Source of the DNA: Actinoplanes octamycinicus
GTDB lineage: Bacteria; Actinomycetota; Actinomycetes; Mycobacteriales; Micromonosporaceae
Reading direction: 5' to 3'
DNA: 64,000 nucleotides
Assembly (NCBI RefSeq): GCF_014205225.1
Contig: NZ_JACHNB010000001.1
Location: 5,933,501 to 5,997,500 of the forward strand
Of this stretch, positions 1 through 6,732 are shown piece after piece; within the stretch, counting starts at the first letter, position 1; the number at the start of each line of letters is the position of its first letter. The translations under genes and the position numbers were made by a program. The notes beneath the pieces were generated by a model that saw nothing but the letters and a program-made list of their open reading frames with translations, searched no databases and was not told the origin of the DNA.

Positions 1-1392
1 GATCTGCCCGTTGGGGTGCAGGTAGCGCCGGCTGAGCAGCAGGCTCAGCTGGCTCTTGGCCAGCTCGGCGTCGACCATGCTCAGCGCCACGGCCTGGAAG
101 CCCAGGTCCCACGCGGCGAACCAGGGATACTCCCACTTGTCCGGCATGGAGATCACGTCGTGGCAGATCATGTGGAACCATTCGCCGTTGCGGGTCGGCC
201 CGGCCTCCAGCGGATCCTTGCCGTGCCCGGTCAGCCAGCGCTCCACGTCGTACCCGAAATATTGTTTGCTCCACAGTAGGCCGGCCAGCGCCTGCCGGGC
301 CACCTGCCGCTCCGCGGCGCTCAGCTGCGGGGCGAGCACCTGCTGGTAGAACTCGTCGGCCTCGTCGCGCCGGGTCTGCACGAGCGCGTCGAACTCGGCG
401 TCCGAGGAGGTCACCGCCTGCTCGCTGAGGCGGACCCGGACCACGCCGGTCCCGCCGGCCGGCACGTGCAGGGTGTAGTCGGCGGCGACCTTGGTGCCGG
501 TGGCCGCCGGGTTGACCGCGGCCGTCTCGCCGTGCACCACGTAGCGGTCGATCGCGTCCTTGACGAACGGGCTGCCGTTCGGCCGGTGGAACACCCGGTC
601 GGTGTTCGTGTCGTTCTCGGTGAACAGCAGGTCGGGCGCGCCCAGGCAGGTCAGCCGGCGGGTGCCGAGCCGCTGGTGGACCGCCTCGACGACCGGCGCG
701 GCGCCGTTGCGGGCGGCCGCGTGCAGCTCGGGTCGCGGCTCCGGCCGGTCCCAGGACCAGATGTTGCGGAACCACAGGGTGGGCAGCACCCGCAGGGTGG
801 CGGTCTCGGGACCCCGGTTGTGCACGGTGATCCGGGCCAGGATGTCCTCCGGGGCCGCCTTCGCGTATTCGATCTCCACGTCGAAGTACCGGTCCTCGGC
901 GAAGATCCCGGTGTCGAGCAGCTCGTACTCGTACTGGGTGCGGTCCCGCCGGCCGTTCGTGACGACGAGTTCCTCGTACGGGAAGGCGCGGTGCGGATAT
1001 TTGTAGAGCATCCGCATGTACGAGTGGGTCGGCGTCCCGTCGACGTAGAAGTAGTACTCCTTGACGTCCTCCCCGTGGTTGCCCTCCTGGTTGGTCAGCC
1101 CGAAGAAGCGTTCCTTGAGGATCGGGTCGTGCCCGTTCCACAGCGCGACGGCCAGGCACAGCCACTGCTGGTCGTCGCAGAACCCGGCGATCCCGTCCTC
1201 GCCCCAGCGGTAGGCCCGCGACCGCGCCATGTCGTGGCTCAGGTAGGACCAGGCGTCCCCGCCCGGGCTGTAGTCCTCCCGGACCGTGCCCCACTGCCGG
1301 TCACTGACGTACGGCCCCCACCGCCGCCACGGCACGGCGGCGGTGTCGGCATCCCGGAGGCGTCGCTGCTCGGCGCCGGAACTCTCAGCCAT
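1..1392 (-). CDS. GH63/MGH1-like glucosidase, N-terminal part (runs off window)
   Basis: Reading the reverse strand from the ATG at 1390-1392 gives an open frame of 464 codons to the window edge. The protein begins MAESSGAEQRRLRDAD and contains blocks typical of actinobacterial proteins annotated as glucosidase with an MGH1-like (GH63-related) catalytic domain: WGPYVSDRQWGTVREDY, a SHDMARSRAYRWGEDG block, KERFFGLTNQEGNHGEDVKE and YYFYVDGTPTHSYMRMLYKY. No signal peptide is visible, so it is probably cytoplasmic and acts on alpha-glucosides or glycosyl-glycerates. The family is usually near 850-900 residues, so about half is present and the catalytic acid region lies outside. It is divergent from the GAF-ANTAR gene. 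Exact substrate is unknown. Confidence 0.85.
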   Translation of the reverse strand, partial: MAESSGAEQRRLRDADTAAVPWRRWGPYVSDRQWGTVREDYSPGGDAWSYLSHDMARSRAYRWGEDGIAGFCDDQQWLCLAVALWNGHDPILKERFFGLTNQEGNHGEDVKEYYFYVDGTPTHSYMRMLYKYPHRAFPYEELVVTNGRRDRTQYEYELLDTGIFAEDRYFDVEIEYAKAAPEDILARITVHNRGPETATLRVLPTLWFRNIWSWDRPEPRPELHAAARNGAAPVVEAVHQRLGTRRLTCLGAPDLLFTENDTNTDRVFHRPNGSPFVKDAIDRYVVHGETAAVNPAATGTKVAADYTLHVPAGGTGVVRVRLSEQAVTSSDAEFDALVQTRRDEADEFYQQVLAPQLSAAERQVARQALAGLLWSKQYFGYDVERWLTGHGKDPLEAGPTRNGEWFHMICHDVISMPDKWEYPWFAAWDLGFQAVALSMVDAELAKSQLSLLLSRRYLHPNGQI

Positions 1393-1519
1393 GCCCTCAG
1401 CGTGCGCCGCTCCGGAGATCAGTAGGGCGCTCCTGGCTGTCCGAAGCATGACCCGGTCCGGTTTGGCGTATCCGCTGGTGAGGCGGGCATACGGGGGCTG
1501 AACGGGGGAAGGCGGGGCG

Positions 1520-2236
1520 ATGAGAGACATCCCGGGCGACGACCTGGCCGTCGCGTTGAGCGAGGTGGCCCGGTCACTGCAGACCGAACCGGACGAACGG
1601 CACACCCTGGACGCGATCACCACGACCGCGGTGGACACCGTGCCCGGCAGCCGGTACGCCGGGCTCATGGTGGTCGAGCACCACCGGGACGTCGACACCC
1701 GCGCCGCGACCGACGAGGTGGTCCGGCAGATCGACCAGGCGCAGTACGACACCGGCCAGGGACCGTGCCTGCAGGCGATCTACGACGACCGGATGGTCAA
1801 GGTCGCCGACATGGCCGGCGAGGACCGGTGGCCGGTCTTCGCCGCGCGGGCCGCCGAGCTGGGCGTCCGCAGCATGCTGTCGTTCCAGCTCTACGTCGAG
1901 GACGACACGCTCGGCGCGCTCAACCTGTACTCGTGCGAGCCCGGCGCCTTCGGCGACGAGGCCGAGCACGTCGGCCGGCTCTTCGCGGCGCACGCGGCGG
2001 TCGCCCTCTCCGGGGCGAAGCAGCAGGAGCAGTGCGGGCACACCATCGAGGTGCGCGACCTGATCGGCCAGGCCAAGGGGATCCTGATGGAGCGGTACTC
2101 GGCCGACGCCGACCAGGCTTTCCGCCTGCTGATCCAGGTCAGCCAGCGGACCGGGACCAAGCTCATCGACGTGGTCCGGCACCTGACCGCGACCCGGGAG
2201 CTGCGCCCGGACCGGCGGCCGCCGGGCACGTGCTGA
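1520..2236 (+). CDS. GAF-ANTAR domain transcription antitermination regulator
   Basis: This 238-residue cytoplasmic protein has an N-terminal GAF domain (about residues 10-160, including the block YDTGQGPCLQAIYDD) and a C-terminal ANTAR RNA-binding domain (about 172-228, with RDLIGQAKGILMERY and QAFRLLIQVSQRTGTKL). ANTAR proteins bind paired hairpins in nascent RNA and prevent termination; the GAF domain is the presumed sensor. The ATG follows a good ribosome site (GGGGGAAGGCGGGGCG). A strong hairpin follows the stop. The gene stands alone, divergent from the glucosidase, so its target RNA is not evident. Domain assignment is firm; the ligand and regulon are unknown. Confidence 0.92.
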   Translation: MRDIPGDDLAVALSEVARSLQTEPDERHTLDAITTTAVDTVPGSRYAGLMVVEHHRDVDTRAATDEVVRQIDQAQYDTGQGPCLQAIYDDRMVKVADMAGEDRWPVFAARAAELGVRSMLSFQLYVEDDTLGALNLYSCEPGAFGDEAEHVGRLFAAHAAVALSGAKQQEQCGHTIEVRDLIGQAKGILMERYSADADQAFRLLIQVSQRTGTKLIDVVRHLTATRELRPDRRPPGTC

Positions 2237-2272
2237 CGGCCGGCCGGAGCGGCGGATGGGATACTGCCGGGT

Positions 2273-2313
2273 GCCGCGCCGAGAGGTATCTAGGCCATAT
2301 CTCTCGGCGCGGC
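2273..2313. terminator. Bidirectional terminator hairpin
   Basis: A 17-bp stem (arms 2273-2289 and 2297-2313, one G-T pair) with a 7-nt loop lies between the converging stops of the GAF-ANTAR gene and the CBM20 gene, so it can end transcription from both sides. Confidence 0.8.
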
Positions 2314-2322
2314 GCGGCCGGA

Positions 2323-2772
2323 TCAGTACCCGCCGAAGGTGTCGTGCGTGACGTAGGTGCCGGTCGGCGGCGTGATCGTGCGCCGGTTCTGCTGGTAGCT
2401 CTTCTCCCAGCGGGCGACGCTGCCGTTCGGGTTCTTCACGATGTACTGGAACTCGACGTAGGTGTTGGGCGGCAGCGCGGCGCCACCGGTCCAGACCGGG
2501 AAGGTGGTGCCGGTGGTGCTGAGCGGGACGGCCTTGGCCGTGTCCCAGCCGCCGAGCGCCGGGATGTTGCCGACCACCGCCACCGTCTGGCCCCAGCTGG
2601 TGAAGTCGGCGGTGACGTTGAAGGTGGCGGCGATCGGCGTGACCTCGGCGGCGCCGGCGGTCACCGGCGCCGCGGTGACGGCCGGGGCGGCCAGGGCGGG
2701 ACCGCCGGCCCCGAGGACGCCGGCGACGAGCCCGGCGACGACGCCGGCCCGGACGGCGATGCGGTTCTGCAT
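2323..2772 (-). CDS. Secreted stand-alone CBM20 starch-binding protein
   Basis: The 149-residue product has a Sec signal peptide (MQNRIAVRAGVVAGLVAGVLG, cleavage likely after ALAAPA) and a short linker. A single CBM20 starch-binding fold then occupies about residues 48-149, with the family blocks TFNVTADFTSWGQTVAVVGN, LGGWDTAKAVPL and FQYIVKNPNGSVARWEKSY. The two starch-contacting tryptophan areas (GGWD and RWE) are present. No catalytic domain is encoded. Stand-alone CBM20 proteins are thought to help secreted amylases attack raw starch. The upstream region carries a CTGCAAA-N11-TTTGCAG inverted repeat, which suggests maltose-type control. CBM20 identity is firm; the physiological role is inferred. 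Confidence 0.9.
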   Translation of the reverse strand: MQNRIAVRAGVVAGLVAGVLGAGGPALAAPAVTAAPVTAGAAEVTPIAATFNVTADFTSWGQTVAVVGNIPALGGWDTAKAVPLSTTGTTFPVWTGGAALPPNTYVEFQYIVKNPNGSVARWEKSYQQNRRTITPPTGTYVTHDTFGGY

Positions 2773-2804
2773 GAAGTCTCCTCAGTCAAACAGCCTGCCA
2801 GATC

Positions 2805-2829
2805 CTGCAAAGGATGGAAGTGTTTGCAG
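2805..2829. promoter_or_regulatory. Inverted repeat operator candidate upstream of CBM20 gene
   Basis: CTGCAAA (2805-2811) and TTTGCAG (2823-2829) form a perfect 7-bp inverted repeat with an 11-bp spacer, about 33-57 bp upstream of the CBM20 start. The half-site resembles the CTTGCAG elements reported for MalR-type LacI regulators in streptomycetes. Identity of the regulator is inference. Confidence 0.5.
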
Positions 2830-2945
2830 ACCGCGACCGGTGTCGCGCGGCAGGCACTCTCCACACTGGTCACTCGTGAGACCCCGGTCAAGGCATGGTG
2901 AGAAGCTGTGAGCTGCGTCAAGAAGTCACCGTCGCGTCACAGTAT

Positions 2946-2974
2946 CTTGCTAACGGGGGTGCAAGATTTGCAAG
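2946..2974. promoter_or_regulatory. Cluster of CTTGC/GCAAG elements
   Basis: CTTGC (2946-2950), GCAAG (2961-2965) and TTGCAAG (2968-2974) lie in the gap between the CBM20 promoter and the TetR stop. They resemble MalR-type half-sites and may be distal operators for the CBM20 gene, whose start is about 170 bp away. The spacing is not a clean palindrome, so this is tentative. Confidence 0.3.
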
Positions 2975-2977
2975 AAT

Positions 2978-3568
2978 TTACAGCGTGGTGAGCCGGAGTG
3001 CCGCCGTGGCGACGGCCTCCTGGAGTTCCTCGTGCGGCGGGAGGGTGGCCAGGTCGCGGCGCATCCCGATGACGCTCTCCACCAGGCCGAGCACCAGGTC
3101 GCCGGGGACGTCGCCGCCGGCCAGCCGGCGGTAGGCGAGGCGCAGCCGCTCCCGCTCGGCGCGGAATCGGGTGAACGGCTCGGTGGCGATCTCCGGCAGG
3201 GCGTAGAGGATGCCGGCGTTCCATCGGGCGCCGAGCAGCACCCCCACGTCGTAGCGGACCAGCGCGCGCAACGCCTCGGCCGGGTCCAGGCCCTGCTCGG
3301 GCAGTGACGACGCGTAGTCCACCGACGGCCGGACGGTGGACTCGAGCAGCTCGGCGAGGATCTGCTCCTTGGTCTTGAAGTGGTAGTAGAGCGAGGCCTG
3401 CCGCACACCGACCATCTCGGCGATCATCCGGGTCGAGGTGGCCGCGTAACCCCGCTCGGCGAACAGCTCGGCGGCGGCGTCCAGGATCTCGTCGCGGGCG
3501 GACCCGGTGGGCAGCCGGCGGGCGCCGGATCGGGGCCGGCCGACGGAGGCGGTCGGGGAACTCACCAC
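2978..3568 (-). CDS. TetR-family repressor, divergent from guanidine operon
   Basis: The 196-residue protein has an N-terminal TetR helix-turn-helix (about residues 22-70: ILDAAAELFAERGYAATSTR then VGVRQASLYYHFKTKEQIL) and a helical C-terminal ligand domain with no close parallel I can name. It reads from a GTG at 3568. It is transcribed divergently from the permease-carboxylase operon, with a 159-bp gap holding a CTGTC-N4-GACAG palindrome. This is the classic arrangement of a local repressor. The inferred role is control of the guanidine/urea carboxylase operon; the effector could be guanidine or a pathway intermediate. Confidence 0.88.
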   Translation of the reverse strand: MVSSPTASVGRPRSGARRLPTGSARDEILDAAAELFAERGYAATSTRMIAEMVGVRQASLYYHFKTKEQILAELLESTVRPSVDYASSLPEQGLDPAEALRALVRYDVGVLLGARWNAGILYALPEIATEPFTRFRAERERLRLAYRRLAGGDVPGDLVLGLVESVIGMRRDLATLPPHEELQEAVATAALRLTTL

Positions 3569-3686
3569 CGCATCGTGTCACGCGGCCGCCCGCACTTCCG
3601 TCGCCGGATCGATGTAACCGTCGCGACACAGTAGGCAACCCAAGGTTTACCGCCGAGAAACCACGGTCGATGTCCGGTCACAGAAT

Positions 3687-3700
3687 CTGTCAACCGACAG
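3687..3700. promoter_or_regulatory. Palindromic operator candidate for the divergent TetR
   Basis: CTGTCAACCGACAG is a perfect 5-bp inverted repeat with a 4-bp spacer, 28-41 bp upstream of the permease start and inside the divergent promoter region, so it is well placed for repressor binding. Confidence 0.5.
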
Positions 3701-3727
3701 GTATTCGCCGGACCTCCGGGAGACGGT

Positions 3728-5281
3728 ATGACCACATCCACCACTGACGCCGCTGACCTGCGCGGCTTCGGATACGAGCCGGAGCTGCGCCGCAGCATCG
3801 GCAGCTACGCGTCGTTCGCCGCCGGGTTCTCCTTCGTCTCGATCCTCACCACGGTCTTCCAGCTCTTCGGTTTCGGCTTCTCGTTCGGCGGGCCGGCGTT
3901 CTTCTGGACCTGGCCGCTGGTCTTCCTCGGCCAGTTCATGGTGGCGCTCAACTTCGCCGAACTGGCCGCCCGCTACCCGCTCTCCGGCTGCATCTACCAG
4001 TGGTCGCGCCGGCTCTCCAACGCCACGGTCGGCTGGTTCGCCGGCTGGGTGATGATCATCGCGCAGATCGTCACGGTGGCCGCCGCGGCGATCGCGCTGC
4101 AGGTGGTGCTGCCGCAGATCTGGTCCGGCTTCCAGCTGGTCGGCGGCGACCCGGCGCTCACCTCGGCCAGCGGCGCCACCAACGCGGTGCTGCTCGGCTC
4201 GATCCTGATCGTGCTCACCACGCTGGTGAACGTGATCGGCGTCCGGCTCATGGCGATCATCAACAGCACCGGGGTGACCCTGGAGATCATCGGCGTGGTC
4301 GCGGTGATCGTGCTGCTGCTGTTCAACGTGGAGCGCGGGCCGGGCGTCGTGTTCGACACCGGCGGCATGGGCGACGGCGCCTCGTACGTCGGCCCGTTCC
4401 TGGTCTCCGCCCTGATGGCGGCCTACGTGGTGGTCGGCTTCGACAGCGCCGGCGAGCTCAGCGAGGAGACCCGCGACCCGCGGCACACCGCGCCCCGCAC
4501 GATCCTGCGGGCGCTCGCCGCGTCCGGCATCGGCGGCGGCCTGATGCTGCTGGTCGCGCTGATGGCCGCGCCCAGCCTGACCGACGGCCGGCTGGCCACC
4601 GAGGGCCTGCCCTACGTGCTGACCAGCCGCCTCGGCGAGACCGGCGGCAAGATCCTGCTGATCGACGTGGCGATCGCGGTCGCGGTCTGCACCCTGGCCA
4701 TCCAGACCGCCGGCAGCCGGATGGTCTTCTCGATGGCCCGGGACGGCGTGCTGCCGTTCTCCGCCGCGCTCAGCAAGGTCAACCCGCGCACCGGCACCCC
4801 GGCGCTGCCGGCCATCGTGGTCGGCGCCGGCGCGGCCGGGGTCCTGCTGGTCAACATCGGACAGGCGGCCCTGTTCACCGCGCTGACCAGCGTCTGCATC
4901 GTGCTGCTCTACCTCGCCTACGCCCTGGTCACCATCCCGCTGCTGATCCGCCGGATCAAGGGCTGGCCGGCCGGCGCCGAGGCCGCCACCACCGAACGCG
5001 GCGGCAAGCTCTTCTCGCTCGGCAAGTTCGGGATCGTGGTCAACGCGGTCGCCGTCCTCTACGGCCTCGGCATGATCCTCAACCTCGGCTGGCCCCGCCA
5101 GGAGGTCTACGACCCGGCCGGCACCCACTGGTACCTGCACTACTTCTCGCTGATCTTCGTCGGCGGCGCGCTGCTCGCCGGCGGCCTCGCCTACCTGCGC
5201 TACCGCACCCGCGCGCTGTCGCTGCACCTGCCGTCGTTCCCGGCCGCCGTCCCGGCCGTCGTCGAAGGAGAGCCCGCATGA
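3728..5281 (+). CDS. APC-superfamily amino acid/guanidine-locus permease
   Basis: This 517-residue integral membrane protein has about 12 hydrophobic segments and the APC amino acid/polyamine/organocation signature near the start (SIGSYASFAAGFSFVSI; helix 1 break region FGFGFSFGGPAF). It opens an operon whose members overlap by ATGA junctions, so translation is coupled. Permeases of this type accompany urea-carboxylase-associated genes in many bacteria. The probable cargo is guanidine, urea or a related amidine, inferred from the enzymes that follow, not from transporter residues. The start ATG lies 28 bp after the putative operator and is supported by the conserved N-terminal layout. Confidence 0.88.
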   Translation: MTTSTTDAADLRGFGYEPELRRSIGSYASFAAGFSFVSILTTVFQLFGFGFSFGGPAFFWTWPLVFLGQFMVALNFAELAARYPLSGCIYQWSRRLSNATVGWFAGWVMIIAQIVTVAAAAIALQVVLPQIWSGFQLVGGDPALTSASGATNAVLLGSILIVLTTLVNVIGVRLMAIINSTGVTLEIIGVVAVIVLLLFNVERGPGVVFDTGGMGDGASYVGPFLVSALMAAYVVVGFDSAGELSEETRDPRHTAPRTILRALAASGIGGGLMLLVALMAAPSLTDGRLATEGLPYVLTSRLGETGGKILLIDVAIAVAVCTLAIQTAGSRMVFSMARDGVLPFSAALSKVNPRTGTPALPAIVVGAGAAGVLLVNIGQAALFTALTSVCIVLLYLAYALVTIPLLIRRIKGWPAGAEAATTERGGKLFSLGKFGIVVNAVAVLYGLGMILNLGWPRQEVYDPAGTHWYLHYFSLIFVGGALLAGGLAYLRYRTRALSLHLPSFPAAVPAVVEGEPA

Positions 5282-6066
5282 GCACCGCCACCACCACCGG
5301 GGCCCGGGAGCACGCCCGCGCCCAGGGCGGCACCGTCGTCGAGTGCATGCCCACGGTCCCGGCCAGCACCGGGCTGACCTGGGAGGAGACGATTCCCGGC
5401 GGCGGTTACGCGAGCAAGCGCCTGGCCCGCGGCACCACCCTGCGGTTGACCGACGTCCACGGCGACGCCTGCGTCTCGGTGCTGGTGTTCAACGCCGACG
5501 AGCCGTGGGAGCGGCTCAACGTCGCCGACACGGTCAAGGTGCTCTGGCAGGCCTACGTGGGGGAGGGGCACCTGCTTCTCTCCGACCAGGGGCGCGCCCT
5601 GGCGACGGTCACGGCCGGTTCCCCGGACCGCTCGGACACCTTCTGCGGCACCACCACCCTCACGAGCAATTCTTCACGGTACGGCGACGGCAGCCCGCAC
5701 AGCGCCACCCCGGCCGGCCGTGAACTGTTCACCCTCGCCGCCGCCAAGCACGGGCTGACCCGCCGGGACCTGCCGCCGAGCATCTCGTTCTTCCAGGGCG
5801 TCCGGGTCGGCGCGGACGGCGGCTTCACCTGGCTCGGCTCGGCGGGACCGGGGGCCGTCGTCGAGCTGCGCGCCGAGATGCCGGTCACGGTGCTGCTCGT
5901 CAACGTTCCGCATCCGCTCGACCCGCGCGAGGAATACACCTGCTCACCCGTACGGATAAGCGCCCGTCCCGGCAAGCCGAGCGAACCGCGCGATGCCCGC
6001 ACGCCGGAAGCCGAGCGGGCCCTGTTCAACACCGTCGACTACCTGACCGCCCGGGGGCTCGCATGA
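5278..6066 (+). CDS. DUF1989 urea carboxylase-associated protein; probable carboxyguanidine deiminase subunit (longer)
   Basis: The 262-residue product belongs to the DUF1989 urea-carboxylase-associated family. Diagnostic blocks are TWEETIPGGGYASKRLARGT, SVLVFNADEPWERLNVADT and the Cys region SDTFCGTTTLTSNSSRYGDG. Two such subunits together form carboxyguanidine deiminase (CgdAB), which converts carboxyguanidine to allophanate and ammonia in guanidine breakdown; that function is established for homologues and inferred here. The chosen ATG at 5278 overlaps the permease stop (ATGA), and the frame stays open far upstream only as a shadow of the permease gene. The stop overlaps the next gene in the same way. 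It is cytoplasmic. Confidence 0.88.
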   Translation: MSTATTTGAREHARAQGGTVVECMPTVPASTGLTWEETIPGGGYASKRLARGTTLRLTDVHGDACVSVLVFNADEPWERLNVADTVKVLWQAYVGEGHLLLSDQGRALATVTAGSPDRSDTFCGTTTLTSNSSRYGDGSPHSATPAGRELFTLAAAKHGLTRRDLPPSISFFQGVRVGADGGFTWLGSAGPGAVVELRAEMPVTVLLVNVPHPLDPREEYTCSPVRISARPGKPSEPRDARTPEAERALFNTVDYLTARGLA

Positions 6067-6668
6067 CGACCGTTCTCGATCAGATCGTCCCGGCCCGCGC
6101 GCCGTGGTCCGCGGTGATCCGGAAGGGTCAGACGCTGACCATCGAGGACCTGGCCGGCAACCAGGCCGTCGACTGCCTGATCTACAACGCGGACGACACC
6201 GCCGAACGCTACTCGGCGCCGGACACCGTCGCGGCGCAGGGCACCATCTTCCTGACCACCGGCAGCGTGCTGCGCTCCAGCGAGGGCAACCCGCTGATGA
6301 CCGTGATCGGCGACCAGGTCGGCCGGCACGACACGGTCGGCGGGGCGTGCAGCCGGGAGAGCAACACCCTCCGGTACGGCCAGCACACCAAGCACCAGCA
6401 CGCCTGCGTGGAGAACTTCCTGATCGAGGGCAGCCGCTGGGGTCTCGGCAAGCGTGACCTGGTCAGCAACATCAACTGGTACATGAACGTGCCGGTCGAC
6501 CCGGACGGCAGCCTCGGCATCGTCGACGGCATCTCCGCGCCCGGCCTCACCGTGACCCTGCGCGCCGAGATGGACGTGCTGGTCCTGGTGTCGAACTGCC
6601 CGCAGATCAACAACCCGTGCAACGGCTTCGACCCGACGCCGGTCCGGATGCTGGTCACCGCTCCCTGA
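6063..6668 (+). CDS. DUF1989 urea carboxylase-associated protein; probable carboxyguanidine deiminase subunit (shorter)
   Basis: This 201-residue partner of the preceding protein carries PWSAVIRKGQTLTIEDLAGN, NQAVDCLIYNADDTAERYSA, the Cys/His blocks GRHDTVGGACSRESNTLRYG and KHQHACVENFL, and NCPQINNPCNG near the C-terminus, a pattern suited to metal binding. It is the second member of the CgdAB-type pair. Its start overlaps the previous stop by four bases, and a 64-bp gap separates it from the carboxylase gene, the only real spacer inside the operon. Function (carboxyguanidine deimination) is from the named family; whether this strain prefers guanidine over urea is inferred from context. Confidence 0.88.
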   Translation: MTTVLDQIVPARAPWSAVIRKGQTLTIEDLAGNQAVDCLIYNADDTAERYSAPDTVAAQGTIFLTTGSVLRSSEGNPLMTVIGDQVGRHDTVGGACSRESNTLRYGQHTKHQHACVENFLIEGSRWGLGKRDLVSNINWYMNVPVDPDGSLGIVDGISAPGLTVTLRAEMDVLVLVSNCPQINNPCNGFDPTPVRMLVTAP

Positions 6669-6732
6669 CCTCCGGCACGCCGCAGCCACCACGGCAAGCC
6701 GTCCCTCTCCCCGACCCGGAGGCCCGCTCCCC

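Noticed and set aside
466..1425. Long forward open frame (319 codons)
   Set aside because: It is antisense to the glucosidase gene, whose reverse frame matches a known family; the forward product has only Val/Arg/Gly-rich shadow composition.
3569..3727. Possible guanidine riboswitch in the operon leader
   Set aside because: I looked for the conserved ykkC sequence blocks and saw none; a divergent TetR and palindrome explain regulation better.
3647..5227. Reverse open frame of 526 codons across the permease
   Set aside because: Asp/Gln/His-rich translation typical of the antisense strand of a high-GC membrane-protein gene; the permease frame is the real one.
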